Below, one piece after another: positions 1 through 9,200 of a stretch of DNA of 51,946 nt; the stretch's first letter is position 1, and each line of letters starts with the position of its first letter. Position numbers and translations under genes: made by a program. Origin of the DNA: Alistipes sp. Zagget8 (GTDB lineage: Bacteria; Bacteroidota; Bacteroidia; Bacteroidales; Rikenellaceae); assembly GCA_001941065.1 (NCBI GenBank), contig MSHJ01000004.1, positions 1 to 51,946 of the forward strand, written 5' to 3'. Below the pieces are notes generated by a model, which did not search any database, had not been told where the DNA came from, and saw nothing but the letters and a program-made list of their open reading frames with translations.

Positions 1-146
1 GCCGTCAGCGCGTGGCAGACCCACACCACATTGTCCTTCGCGGCGTTCATCGTGCCGTAGGTGTGGTAGGCGATTCGCAGTTCCGGCAGCATGTGGCCCG
101 TTTCCAGTTCGAAAGGCCCGGGGGCTATGTATAGCTGTGGCTCCAT
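1..146 (-). CDS. metX: homoserine O-acetyltransferase, N-terminal part (partial)
   Basis: Only the first 48 codons lie in the window; the gene runs off the left edge. The translation starts MEPQLYIAPGPFELETG and continues through LPELRIAYHTYGT, then NVVWVCHALT, which is the N-terminal pattern of MetX (alpha/beta hydrolase fold, LP-x-x-x-IAY-x-TYG-x-x-N then VxVCHALT). MetX acylates homoserine to O-acetylhomoserine, the substrate of the upstream MetY. Its ATG overlaps the metY stop by one base (TAATG), so the two are probably translationally coupled and under the same attenuator. Catalytic Ser, Asp and His are outside the window, so a succinyl-specific variant cannot be excluded. Confidence 0.88.
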   Translation of the reverse strand, partial: MEPQLYIAPGPFELETGHMLPELRIAYHTYGTMNAAKDNVVWVCHALT

Positions 147-1432
147 TATCCGATCTGTGCAAAGGCCTGTTCGAAATCCTCGATGATGTCGTCGGCGTTC
201 TCCAGTCCGAGCGAGATGCGCAGCAGCGTGGGCGTCACGCCCGCCGCCGCAAGGTCGGCGTCGTTGAGCTGTTTGTGGGTCGTAGAGGCCGGATGGGTCA
301 CGACGGTGATCGAATCGCCGATCATGACCATATTGGCTGCCAGCCGGAGCGACTCGACGAAGCGCACGGTGCTTTCGAGCGTGCCCTTGAGTTCGATGGT
401 GAAGACCGCCGAAGAGCCGAAGCGGTAGTATTTGCGGGCGTTCTCATGGCTCGGGTGCGTGTCGAATCCCACGAAGCTGACGCGCTCCACCTTGGGATGG
501 CAGCGGCAGTATTCGGCCAGTTTCCGCGCTGACTCCACCTGGTGCTTCACGCGCAGCGAGAGGGTCTCGAGGCCGATCATCATCAGGTAGGAGTCGAACG
601 GCGAGGGAGCGCAGCCCATGTCGCGGAGTCCGTCCACGCGGCATTTTACGATGAACGCCGCCGGCCCGAACGCCTCGTGGAAATTCAGCCCGTGATACCC
701 TTCCGAGGGTCCGTTTATCTGCGGGAATTTGCCGTTCGCCCAGTTGTAGGTGCCGCCGTCGACGATGACGCCGCCCAGCCCCGTGCCGTGGCCGTTAATC
801 CACTTGGTCGCGGAGTCCACAACGATGTCCGCGCCCCACTCGAAGGGGTTGCAGAGATAACCGGCGGCGCCGAACGTGTTGTCGATGACCAGCGGCACGT
901 CGCGCCGCCGGGCCAGTTTGCCCAGCTCCTCGAGGTCGGGTACGGCGCAGGTCGGGTTGCCCATGCTTTCGGCATAGACTGCCTTGGTGCGTTCGTCGAT
1001 CAGCGTTTCGAAATCCTCGGGGCGTTCGCTGGCGGCGATGCGACAGTCGATGCCGAATTTGCGCAGCGTGATGCGGAACTGGTTGTAGGTGCCTCCGTAA
1101 AGGAACGGCGAAGCGACGATGTTGTCGCCCTCGGAGGCCAGCGAGAGCACCGTGACCAGAATGGCCGACATGCCCGACGATACGGCCAGCGCCCCCACGG
1201 CGCCGTACAGCGCGGCGATGCGCTGTTCATAAGCCGTCGTGGTGGGGTTTTGCAGGCGGGTGTAGATGTTGCCCGCCTCGCTCAGGTCGAAGAGCCGGGC
1301 CGCGTGGTCGCAGCTTTGGAACCGGTAGGCCGCCGTGGGATAGATCGCCACGCCCCGGGCGCCGGTCGGTTCGTCGGGTTGCAGGCCCGCGTGAATCTGG
1401 AGGGTTTCGAATCGATAGTTTTTTGCGTCCAT
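146..1432 (-). CDS. metY: O-acetylhomoserine sulfhydrylase (homocysteine synthase), PLP-dependent
   Basis: A 428-residue Cys/Met metabolism PLP enzyme. It makes homocysteine from O-acetylhomoserine and sulfide in the cytoplasm. Visible marks are the N-terminal FETLQIHAGLQPDE, the YTRLQNPTT segment that contacts the neighbouring active site, SSGMSAI for cofactor phosphate binding, and DSATKWINGHGTG with the Schiff-base lysine. Length fits the family. I chose the ATG at 1432 (MDAKNYRFETLQ); an in-frame ATG at 1459 would add nine basic residues (MNKFKRHKY) and lies directly after the leader terminator, so it is possible. metX follows with a one-base overlap. Expression is predicted to depend on the methionine leader peptide and terminator just upstream. 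Confidence 0.93.
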   Translation of the reverse strand: MDAKNYRFETLQIHAGLQPDEPTGARGVAIYPTAAYRFQSCDHAARLFDLSEAGNIYTRLQNPTTTAYEQRIAALYGAVGALAVSSGMSAILVTVLSLASEGDNIVASPFLYGGTYNQFRITLRKFGIDCRIAASERPEDFETLIDERTKAVYAESMGNPTCAVPDLEELGKLARRRDVPLVIDNTFGAAGYLCNPFEWGADIVVDSATKWINGHGTGLGGVIVDGGTYNWANGKFPQINGPSEGYHGLNFHEAFGPAAFIVKCRVDGLRDMGCAPSPFDSYLMMIGLETLSLRVKHQVESARKLAEYCRCHPKVERVSFVGFDTHPSHENARKYYRFGSSAVFTIELKGTLESTVRFVESLRLAANMVMIGDSITVVTHPASTTHKQLNDADLAAAGVTPTLLRISLGLENADDIIEDFEQAFAQIG

Positions 1433-1458
1433 GTATTTATGTCTTTTGAATTTGTTCA

Positions 1459-1489
1459 TAAAAAAATCCGACCTCAGAGAAGCCGGATT
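1459..1489 (-). terminator. leader terminator (attenuator) of metYX
   Basis: On the minus strand AATCCG (from 1489) pairs with CGGATT (to 1465); the helix continues inward with G-U, C-G, U-G and U-A pairs for about 10 bp and a five-base loop. Seven T residues follow directly (1466-1460). It sits between the leader peptide and metY, immediately before the possible ATG at 1459, so it would stop transcription before the structural genes. Confidence 0.82.
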
Positions 1490-1578
1490 GTGTCAGTTCA
1501 GTGCATGATCGAGCTACACCCGGCGAGAACGGTTGCACATCATAGTATCCATCATCATACCGCGAAGCATTTCGCGGT
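1482..1578 (-). promoter_or_regulatory. pause hairpin and antiterminator of the methionine attenuator
   Basis: Two further elements complete an attenuator. First, ACCGCGAA/TTCGCGGT (1578-1559) is an 8-bp hairpin with an ATGC loop just before the Met codon cluster, as expected of a pause hairpin. Second, GCCGGGT (1524-1518), in the last codons of the leader ORF, is complementary (six Watson-Crick pairs and one wobble) to ATCCGGC (1488-1482), the 5' arm of the terminator. A ribosome stalled at the Met codons leaves this segment free to pair and disrupt the terminator; a ribosome reaching the TAG at 1514-1516 covers it. The pairing is read from the sequence; the mechanism is inference. Confidence 0.72.
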
Positions 1579-1609
1579 CGTGGAGTGCGTATGTTTTCGG
1601 TGCATTCAT
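1514..1609 (-). CDS. methionine leader peptide of metYX
   Basis: A 31-codon ORF (ATG at 1609, TAG at 1516-1514) between the promoter and the metY attenuator. It contains seven Met codons; five fall within seven consecutive codons (residues 18-24, MMMDTMM). Met is normally about 2% of residues, so this density is exceptional. The peptide begins MNAPKTYALHDREML and ends CNRSRRV. The clustered codons of the pathway's end product, followed by the antiterminator and terminator, are the hallmark of ribosome-mediated transcription attenuation. It lies 94 to 178 bases upstream of metY. It has no recognisable protein domain and is probably only a regulatory peptide. Confidence 0.8.
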   Translation of the reverse strand: MNAPKTYALHDREMLRGMMMDTMMCNRSRRV

Positions 1610-1633
1610 TTCGCTTGTATAACTCTTATGGTG

Positions 1634-1641
1634 CAAATATA
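1634..1641 (-). promoter_or_regulatory. promoter of the met leader-metY-metX operon
   Basis: Minus-strand TATATTTG matches the Bacteroidota -7 motif TAnnTTTG. Transcription would start near 1628, about 20 bases before the leader peptide ATG. No clear TTG -33 element is seen at the right spacing, the upstream DNA being a T/A tract. Confidence 0.65.
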
Positions 1642-1730
1642 TAAAAAATTTTCGAAATCGGCATTTTTCGGCGGGAAATTTGTCTTTTCGTTGAAAGTGG
1701 GCTTTTTTGTGGTGTAATATGAGCGGAATT

Positions 1731-1760
1731 TTGTAGTTCTCGAATAATTGTATATCTTTG
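1731..1760 (+). promoter_or_regulatory. promoter of the LruC lipoprotein gene
   Basis: TTG at 1731-1733 and TATCTTTG at 1753-1760, spaced 19 bases, match the Bacteroidota -33/-7 promoter. It is about 60 bases upstream of the ATG at 1823. Confidence 0.72.
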
Positions 1761-1822
1761 CAGGGAAGATAGTACCCTCTATGGGATATATGGGGGTATA
1801 ATAGGGATATAAATAAGTGACT

Positions 1823-4204
1823 ATGAGAAAAATGTATTTGCTGCTGGCGGCTGCGGCCCTGGCTGTGTCCTCCTGTCAGAAAGATGCTGGCGGCGGAGGA
1901 AAATCTCCTACCGATCCTGTCGGAACCATTCCGGCGGACTTTGATTGGAAAACAATTCAGGACGTATCAGTAACGGTTGCGGCTCCGGTTGTGGAAGGCG
2001 GGACTCCTGCCTATTCCGTAATCGGGGTATATGCTTCGCCGATTTTGTCGGAGGAGAATGTCGTAGCCAAGGGTGTCGCCACGGCTGCGGCGCCTTTCAG
2101 CACGGCGGTGACGATACCTGCCGGCGCCCGGAATCTGTATGTTCAGACTACCCTGCCCGACGGGCGCAAGGCCGTGAAGATGGTCGCTGCCGGAGCGTCG
2201 GTCAATGTGCCCGGAGCTGCCATGTCGGCTGCCGCGTCGCCGAAAGTCCGCGTTGCGGCAACGGCGTCGTCCGTGAGCTCGATGCCGGATTATCCGACGA
2301 TGACCGAGCCTGATGCCGGTTCATTCGCTCCGCAGGCCGTGATCTCCACCACCCCGTCGGTGAATTTCAACCTCGGGGCGTCGACGTCGGCCTATGCGGC
2401 TGATGCCTATTACATCCCGGCTGGCGCCGTGATCGACGGGAACATCAACCTGAACGGCAATTACGAACCCAACAAACAGCCCGTGCTGTATGTAAAGGGC
2501 AAGCTCAACTTGGCGTCGCCCAACATCGGTTATGCGACGCTGGCGATCCTGCCGGGCGGTGAAGTGACGGTTTCGGGCAAGCTGACCGCACAGAATGTCG
2601 CCAAGGACCTTCCGGCGCTGTATGTCTTCCCGGGCGGCAAACTCACGGTTGCCGAGGTGAGCTTCTCCGGCAGGGAGGCAGTGAACCTGGGTACGATCGA
2701 GGTTACCGGGAAACTGGACCTGAACAACGCCCTGAAATTCTACAACGGTGCGGGTTCCGTGCTTACGGCCGCTACTTTCAAGTACTCCAACTCGGGAGGC
2801 CTGTTCAACGACGGTAAGATTGCCGCCGACGAACTGGAATTCAATTCGACCGCCGCGTTCGAGAACTGCGAGAACGGCGAGTTGACGGTCGGTTACGTGA
2901 AATTCGCCAACCGGACGACGAAATTCTACCAGAAGGGTGTTGCCGACATCGACGAGATGTACGTGATCGGCGAGGTGTATGTGAATTGCTATACCTCTGT
3001 AAATACGCTGAAAGTCGAGGGCGGAAGCATCTATATTGCTTCGGGCGCGGCTTTAGTGACCGAGACGGCCGATTTCAACAATGCCAAGGCCGAGTTCGCC
3101 GCAGGTTCGCTCTTCATCGCACAGGATTTCAGCCCTGCTCAGGGCGGAAAGAATACCTTCACCTCCAAAGCCGGAGAGACGGATGTGACGCCGGTGCTGC
3201 GTTTCGAGCAGTCGTCGTTCTACTCCAAGGGCGACCAGTACTGGAGTCAAGCTTATACGGCATTCTCCGGACGGATGGAGGTTGTGGACCCGCATGCCGA
3301 GAACAAGTTCTATGTGGCCAAGTGCTTCACCGACGGGGCTTATCTGTCGCTTTCGCAGCTGACGAACATCCCCAAGAGCGATTGCAACGGCGGCAAGGGA
3401 CAGATTACGCCCGATCCGCAGCCGGAACCCGATCCGTTCGAACTCGTCGAGGGACAGGTTTACACCTACTGCTTCGAGGACAACTGGCCGTGGTTCGGTG
3501 ACTACGACATGAATGACGTCGTTGTCGTGAGTCGCATCGACCGCATGCTTTCGAAGGATGGCAGCAAGGTTTCCGAACTGACGTTCAACTGGGAGCTGAG
3601 GGCCGCCGGAACCACTTACGACATTGCCTACGGTGTGCAGATGGATCGGGTGCCGAGCACGAACATCGCATCGGCGGAGTCGTCGCACAAGGGCTTTGGA
3701 AGCGGCCAGTTCGCTTCGCAGAACCCCGAGTCGGGCAAGAATGCCGTGATTCCCTTCTTCAACAAGACGAAGGAACTGCTGAGCACCTCGAACACCTGGA
3801 AGGGCCATACCCCGTCACCGACCGAGAAACACACGACGAAGGTCGTATTCTCGCAGCCGGTGGACGCCGCAGCCGTGAAGGATTCGGAAATGAATTTCTT
3901 CATCGCCGTGAAGTCGCGCTCGAACGAGGTGCACATGCCGGGTTATGCGCCGACCGAGTCGGGCGTCATCGGCAAGGGTTCCTTCCTGCCGTCTGATCCC
4001 TACAAATTCTATGTTGCTGAGGGCGACCAGGCCGAGCACAACTACATGATGTGGGCGCTGATGATTCCCGGGGAGTTCAGCTACCCTGCCGAGACCGAGG
4101 ACATCCGCAATGTCTATAAGTACTTTATGGACTGGGCGGCGTCGAACGGTACGCAGCATGTCGAGTGGTATCTCGAAGAGGCTGACGGTAGCAAGATTTA
4201 TTAA
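1823..4204 (+). CDS. LruC domain-containing lipoprotein
   Basis: A 793-residue exported protein. The N-terminus MRKMYLLLAAAALAVSSC is a lipoprotein signal with Cys at the lipobox; I chose the ATG at 1823 over a GTG at 1817. Residues about 30-125 form an Ig-like stretch, and about 190-440 carry irregular repeats (LYVKGKLNL, LAILPGGEVTVSGKL, LYVFPGGKLTV, GTIEVTGKLDL) that look like a solenoid beta-helix. From about residue 540 the signature YCFEDNWPWFGDYDMNDVV marks an LruC domain (DUF4842), running to the C-terminus. LruC proteins are cell-surface or extracellular in Bacteroidota; the function is not established. The DxDMND segment resembles a Ca2+ loop. It is a single-gene unit with its own promoter and terminator. 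Confidence 0.85.
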   Translation: MRKMYLLLAAAALAVSSCQKDAGGGGKSPTDPVGTIPADFDWKTIQDVSVTVAAPVVEGGTPAYSVIGVYASPILSEENVVAKGVATAAAPFSTAVTIPAGARNLYVQTTLPDGRKAVKMVAAGASVNVPGAAMSAAASPKVRVAATASSVSSMPDYPTMTEPDAGSFAPQAVISTTPSVNFNLGASTSAYAADAYYIPAGAVIDGNINLNGNYEPNKQPVLYVKGKLNLASPNIGYATLAILPGGEVTVSGKLTAQNVAKDLPALYVFPGGKLTVAEVSFSGREAVNLGTIEVTGKLDLNNALKFYNGAGSVLTAATFKYSNSGGLFNDGKIAADELEFNSTAAFENCENGELTVGYVKFANRTTKFYQKGVADIDEMYVIGEVYVNCYTSVNTLKVEGGSIYIASGAALVTETADFNNAKAEFAAGSLFIAQDFSPAQGGKNTFTSKAGETDVTPVLRFEQSSFYSKGDQYWSQAYTAFSGRMEVVDPHAENKFYVAKCFTDGAYLSLSQLTNIPKSDCNGGKGQITPDPQPEPDPFELVEGQVYTYCFEDNWPWFGDYDMNDVVVVSRIDRMLSKDGSKVSELTFNWELRAAGTTYDIAYGVQMDRVPSTNIASAESSHKGFGSGQFASQNPESGKNAVIPFFNKTKELLSTSNTWKGHTPSPTEKHTTKVVFSQPVDAAAVKDSEMNFFIAVKSRSNEVHMPGYAPTESGVIGKGSFLPSDPYKFYVAEGDQAEHNYMMWALMIPGEFSYPAETEDIRNVYKYFMDWAASNGTQHVEWYLEEADGSKIY

Positions 4205-4219
4205 GATTCCGATTTGAAA

Positions 4220-4246
4220 AAGCCGCGGTTTGCACCGCGGCTTTTC
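4220..4246 (+). terminator. terminator of the LruC gene
   Basis: AAGCCGCGGT (4220-4229) pairs with ACCGCGGCTT (4234-4243) around a TTGC loop, followed by a short T-rich tail. It starts 16 bases after the stop codon. Confidence 0.8.
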
Positions 4247-4271
4247 TTATGCCCGCTTCCGGTCGGGGCAT

Positions 4272-4304
4272 AAAAAACGATCCGCAGGAAAACCCTGCGG
4301 ATCG
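4272..4304 (-). terminator. terminator of the first RND efflux operon
   Basis: Minus-strand CGATCCGCAGG (4304-4294) pairs with CCTGCGGATCG (4288-4278) around a five-base loop and is followed by six T residues (4277-4272). It lies 23 bases past the tetR stop and so closes the adaptor-pump-OMF-tetR operon. Confidence 0.82.
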
Positions 4305-4326
4305 TTTCGGTAGGTGGAATCCGGTA

Positions 4327-4905
4327 TTATCGGCGGTCGATCAGCTCGATACCCTTCCGGGTCGCCGCGCCGCGGAGAATCGTGCGGCAGAAGAGGTAGA
4401 GTTCCTCGCGGACCGTACCCCGCAGGCGCAGTTCGTAGAGCGTGTTCATAAGCCGGTCCGCAAAGGCCGGAGCGTCGATCTCCGGAAGCAGCAGCTCTTC
4501 GTCGCGGCTGGCTTCGAGACAGCGTGTGATCTCCCGGAGCCAGAATTCCCGGTGTTCGTCGTAATGTTCAGCATAGACGACCTTGTGGCGGATGTCCGAC
4601 AGAAAGCGCGGGTCCACCATGTAGAGGTTGTCGATGTACTCGTTGGCCAGCTTGAGCACCTTCTGCAGTGCGTTGCCGCCGCGGCGTTTGCTGCAGGCGA
4701 CGATGCGTTCCCGCTGCTGGTGGCTCATGTAGTCGAGGCAGGCGCCTACCAGGTCGTTCTTGTCGGCGAACATTTCGTAGAGGGTGCGCTTCGAGATACC
4801 CAGCGTCTGCGCGATCTCATCGACCCGGACGGTACGGATGCCGTTCCGGGCGATGAGTTCCCGCGTGATGCGGATGATCTCCTCTTTGGTCGCTCCCCGT
4901 TTCAT
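4327..4905 (-). CDS. TetR/AcrR family regulator at the end of the efflux operon
   Basis: 192 residues. The N-terminal helix-turn-helix is clear: EEIIRITRELIARNGIRTVR then VDEIAQTLGISKRTLYEMFADKNDL (residues about 8-50), followed by an all-helical ligand domain. TetR proteins usually repress a neighbouring efflux operon and release DNA on binding the exported compound. Here the gene is the last of the operon (its ATG overlaps the outer membrane factor stop as TAATG), which would give autoregulated feedback. A divergent AraC regulator sits at the promoter end, so two regulators may act on this pump. The ligand is unknown. Confidence 0.88.
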   Translation of the reverse strand: MKRGATKEEIIRITRELIARNGIRTVRVDEIAQTLGISKRTLYEMFADKNDLVGACLDYMSHQQRERIVACSKRRGGNALQKVLKLANEYIDNLYMVDPRFLSDIRHKVVYAEHYDEHREFWLREITRCLEASRDEELLLPEIDAPAFADRLMNTLYELRLRGTVREELYLFCRTILRGAATRKGIELIDRR

Positions 4906-6272
4906 TATTTTTCCTCCGTGATGTCACGTCCGCCGCCGAGAGCCTGGTACAGGTTCACAATGCCCTGGATCTCGTCGAAACGGTCGGAAATCTGCGACAG
5001 CTGCGCCGAAAGCAGCGACTGCTGTGCGGTCAATACTTCGAGGTACGTCGTCGAGCCGTGCTGCATCAGCAGTTCGGTCGATTCCACGGCACGCTCCATC
5101 GCGGCGATCTGGCGGGCCCGGAGGTCCGTCTTCGCGCGGGCCGACTGGCACTGCGTGAGGGCGTTGTTGACCTCGGCACCGGCGTTGAGCAGCGCTTGCT
5201 GGAATGACAGCCTCGACTCCTCCTGCTGCGCCTTGGCGATCTTCACGCGGGCACGGTTGGCGTTGGCGTTGAAGATCGGCTGCAGCAGCGATCCGGCAGC
5301 GCTCCAGAGCAACTTACCCGGATTAGAGACGATTTCGGCGTTATTGGTCCATCCCACCGATCCGCTCAGCGTGATCGACGGATAGAGGGCCGAACGGGCG
5401 CTTGCCGTGGCGTAGTAGGACTGCATGAGCGTGTACTCGGCCGAACGAATGTCGGGACGGTTCGAAAGCATCTGCAGGGGCACGCCGACCGTCAGGTCGT
5501 CGGGCAGCTGTTGGCTGTCGAGATTGCCGCGTCCGATGGTGTGCGGGGCCTCGCCCAGCAGCGAGCAGAGCGAATTCTCGATCTGCGTGCGCTGGTATGC
5601 GATGTCGTGCAGCGATGCCTCGATCGAAAGCGTATTGCCTTCGTACTGGGCCACGCCGGCCTCGTTGGTCATGCCGGCCTCCTTCATGGCACGCATCGTT
5701 TCGACGCTCTGACGCCATTTGGCGGCCGTCTCCTCCGTCACCGCATACTGGCTGTCGAGCATCAGCAGCGTGTAGTAGAGGTTCGCCACGTTCGAGATGA
5801 GCTGGGTCTTCACCGCCTGCTCGTACTCCTTGCTCTGGAGATAGAGCGCCTTGGACTTGCGCTTGGCGTTGGTCAGGCTGTTGAAGATGTCGATCTGCCA
5901 GCTGGCCGTCACGGGGATGCTGTACGTCTTCGTCGGCGTTGCGCCGTCGAAGCTGCTCAGGCTGCCCTGCGGGGCGAAATTGAACGACGGCAGGTAAGCC
6001 AGACGTGCCGATTTCAGCGTCGCCTCGGCCTCCTTCACGCGCCAGCCTGCCGACTGCAGGTCGGTGTTGTTCTCCAGCGCCAGCGCGATCAGCGCCTGCA
6101 GCTGGGGATCGGTGAACATCTCCTGCCAGCGGATGTCGCCCAGGGTCGTCGAGTCGGCGGTTTCCGCCGTGCCGTAGAGCCCTGCGGTCGTAACCTCGGG
6201 ACGGGTGTAGGGTTTATAGATGCCGCAGCCGGTCAGCGCCGCCGCAGCGCATATTATCAGGATCTTTTTCAT
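4905..6272 (-). CDS. TolC-family outer membrane efflux lipoprotein (system 1)
   Basis: 455 residues. The start MKKILIICAAAALTGC is a lipoprotein signal with Cys16. The body has the duplicated coiled-coil plus beta-barrel pattern of OprM/NodT-type factors: LGDIRWQEMFTDPQLQALIALALENN near residue 43, QSAGWRVKEAEATLKSARLAYLPS, then the second repeat with DIRSAEYTLMQSYYATASARSALYPSI and TTYLEVLTAQQSLLSAQL near the C-terminus. It forms the outer membrane duct of the tripartite pump made with the two genes upstream. It starts 3 bases after the pump gene and overlaps tetR by one base. Confidence 0.92.
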   Translation of the reverse strand: MKKILIICAAAALTGCGIYKPYTRPEVTTAGLYGTAETADSTTLGDIRWQEMFTDPQLQALIALALENNTDLQSAGWRVKEAEATLKSARLAYLPSFNFAPQGSLSSFDGATPTKTYSIPVTASWQIDIFNSLTNAKRKSKALYLQSKEYEQAVKTQLISNVANLYYTLLMLDSQYAVTEETAAKWRQSVETMRAMKEAGMTNEAGVAQYEGNTLSIEASLHDIAYQRTQIENSLCSLLGEAPHTIGRGNLDSQQLPDDLTVGVPLQMLSNRPDIRSAEYTLMQSYYATASARSALYPSITLSGSVGWTNNAEIVSNPGKLLWSAAGSLLQPIFNANANRARVKIAKAQQEESRLSFQQALLNAGAEVNNALTQCQSARAKTDLRARQIAAMERAVESTELLMQHGSTTYLEVLTAQQSLLSAQLSQISDRFDEIQGIVNLYQALGGGRDITEEK

Positions 6273-6275
6273 GTG

Positions 6276-9200
6276 TTACTCCTCTTTGTCGTTTTTACAC
6301 TCTTCCAGTTCGGCACGCACGGCCCACTGGGGATCGGGATCGAATTCCAGGGGTTTGATCTTCTCCTGCAGCGTCTGGAAGACGATGAACAGCGTCGGCA
6401 CGAGGAACAGCAGCGCCAGCGTTCCGACGATCATACCGCCGATGACACCTGCACCGAGGGTCGAGTTGCCGTTGGCGCCTACACCGTGCGAGAGCACCAG
6501 CGGAATCATACCGAACACGCAGGTGAGGACGGTCATCAGGATAGGACGCAGACGGGCCTTGGCGGCCGACACGGCGGCCTGCGAGAGGCTCATGCCTGCG
6601 GCGCGGCGGTCGGCGGCGTACTCGGTGATCAGAATGGCGGTCTTCGACAGCAGACCGATCAGCATGATGATACCCGTCTGGAGATAGATGTTGTTCTCCA
6701 GGCCCATCATCTTGGCCAGCAGGAACGAACCCATCAGACCGCACGGTACCGACAGAATGACGGCGAACGGAATGAGGAAGCTCTCGTACAGGGCGCTCAG
6801 GATGAGGTAGATCAGCAGGATACAGATACCGAAGATGATAGCCGTGTTGCTGCCCGTCTGGGCCTCCTCGCGCGTGATGCCGTCGAACTCGTAGCCGTAG
6901 CCCTTCGGCAGCACCTGTGCGGCGACCTCCTGAATGGCCTTGATGGCGTCACCCGACGAGTAACCGTCGGCGGCCGTACCGTTCACGGCGATCGAGCTGT
7001 ACATGTTGAAGCGATTCAGCACCTCGGAACTGTACACGCGCGTCAGGTTCACGAACTGGCCCAGGGGAGCCATCTCGCCGCTGCTCGAACGTACATAGAC
7101 GTTGTTGAGCGACTCGGTGTCGAGGCGGTATTTCGGATCGGCCTGCAGCGTCACGTAGTACATCTTCGAGAAACGGTTGATGTTCGAGACGTACTGGCCT
7201 CCGTAGTAGCCCGCCAGGGTCGAGAGGATCGTGTTCGGCGATACGCCGGCACGCTTGGCCTTCGCAGCGTCGATGTCCACCATGTACTGCGGGAAATTGA
7301 TGTTGAAGGTCGAGTATGCGCGGGCAATCTCCGGACGCTGGTTCAGCGCTCCGATGAACTGCAGGTAGATGTTGTAGAAATCGGTCAGCTCACCGCCGGC
7401 CTTGTCCTGCAGGTTCATCGAGAAACCGGTCGAGGTACCGTAACCTGAGATCATCGGCGGTGCCACCGCGAAAATCTGGGCGTCCTTGATGTCGGCGGTA
7501 CGTCCGTAAATCTGGCCGATAACGGCATTCACGTCGTCCTCTTTGTTCGGGCGTTCGTCCCAGTCCTTCAGTTTGATGATGGCCATACCGTAGGAGGAGC
7601 CCTGTCCGGCGATCATACCGTAACCGGCCACCTGCATGTAGTCCCTGATCTGGGGAACGTCCTTGATGCGAGCCGAAACCTGTTCCATGATCTTGTGGGT
7701 CTCGGCGAGCGAGGAGCCCGGGGCTGCGGTGACGTTGACCCTGATGGTACCCTGGTCCTCGTCGGGCACCAGACCCGTCTTGGTGGTGTTCATCAGCAGT
7801 ACGAGTGCCGCGATGGCGAGTCCGAGCGTCGACCACATCAGCCACTTGTGCTTGATGAAGAGCAGTACGCCGTGCTTGTACTTGTTGACCAGGGCGCTGA
7901 ACGCCGTGTTGAAGGCCTTGCGGAAGCGGGCCGCAAAGTTGTCGCGCATTTCGCCGTTCTCGTCGAGATACGGTTTCAGGATTATGGCGCAGAGGGCCGG
8001 CGACAGCGTAAGGGCGTTGACGGCCGAAATACCCACGGCCACGGCCATCGTGATACCGAACTGCGTATAGAACACACCCGACGTTCCACCCATCATGGAG
8101 ACGGGAATGAACACGGCCATGAAGACCAGCGTCGAGGTCACGATAGCCGAGGTGATACCCGACATGGCGTCGACGGTAGCCATATAGGAGGACTTATATC
8201 CCACGTCGAAACGTGCCTGGACGGCCTCCACCACGATAATAGCGTCGTCGACGACCGTACCGATCGCAAGCACGAGCGCGAAGAGCGTCAGCAGGTTGAT
8301 CGAGAATCCGGCCAGGGCGAGGAAACCGAACGTACCGACCAGCGAAACGAGAATCGAGGCGATCGGGATGAGCGTCGAGCGGATGTCCTGCAGGAAGACG
8401 TACACCACCAGGATTACGAGGAGGATGGCTTCGAACAGGGTTTTGATCACCTCTTTCATCGAGGCGTAGAGGAAATCGTTCACGCTCTGCAGGTGGGCGA
8501 CGGCGACGCCTTTCGGCAGTTCGGCCTCTACCTCGTCGAGCAGGGCGTTGACATCGTTCACGACCTGCGTGGCGTTCGAACCCGCGGTCTGGTGGATCAT
8601 CGTGCTGACGCCCGGATGACCGTTCGTATAGCCTTTGTAAGCGTAGGATTCGCTGCCCAGCTCGATGTCGGCGATGTCCTTCAGCCGCAGGATCGTACCG
8701 TCGGGCTTCGAAAGCAGCACGATTTCTCCGAATTCTTCGGGGGTCTGGTGGCGTCCGCGGTATTTCATCGTGTACTGGAACGTGTTCTGGGAGTTCTCAC
8801 CCAGCGTACCGGTTGCCGACTCGATGTTCTGTTCGGCGAGCGCTGCCGTCACATCCGACGGGATGAGCTTGTACTGGGCCATGATGTCGGGCTTCAGCCA
8901 GACGCGCATCGAGTAGTCGGCGCCGAGGGTGAACACCTCGCCGACGCCGTGGATACGCTGGATACGCGGCTCGATGTTGATCATCGAGTAGTTCGACAGG
9001 AAGGTCTCGTCGTAGGAGTCGTCGGGGCTGTAGAGCGAGAAAATCTTCACCATGGAGGTCTGACGCTTCCTGGTCGTCACACCGATCTGCGTAACCTCCG
9101 AGGGCAGCTGGCCGGTGGCACGCGACACTTTGTTCTGCACGTTCACGGCAGCCATGTCGGCATTGATTCCCTGCCGGAAATAGATCGTGACGGAGGCGCT

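Noticed and set aside
1460..1640. SAM or other riboswitch before metY
   Set aside because: No SAM-I or SAM-II type core recognised; the region is explained better by the leader ORF and attenuator.
542..1717. Long plus-strand ORF of 391 codons opposite metY
   Set aside because: It is the antisense shadow of metY and the leader; composition is Arg/Val/His rich with no domain, as GC-rich codon bias produces.
5511..7448. 645-codon plus-strand ORF opposite efflux genes
   Set aside because: Shadow of the outer membrane factor and pump; no family pattern, crosses two genes.
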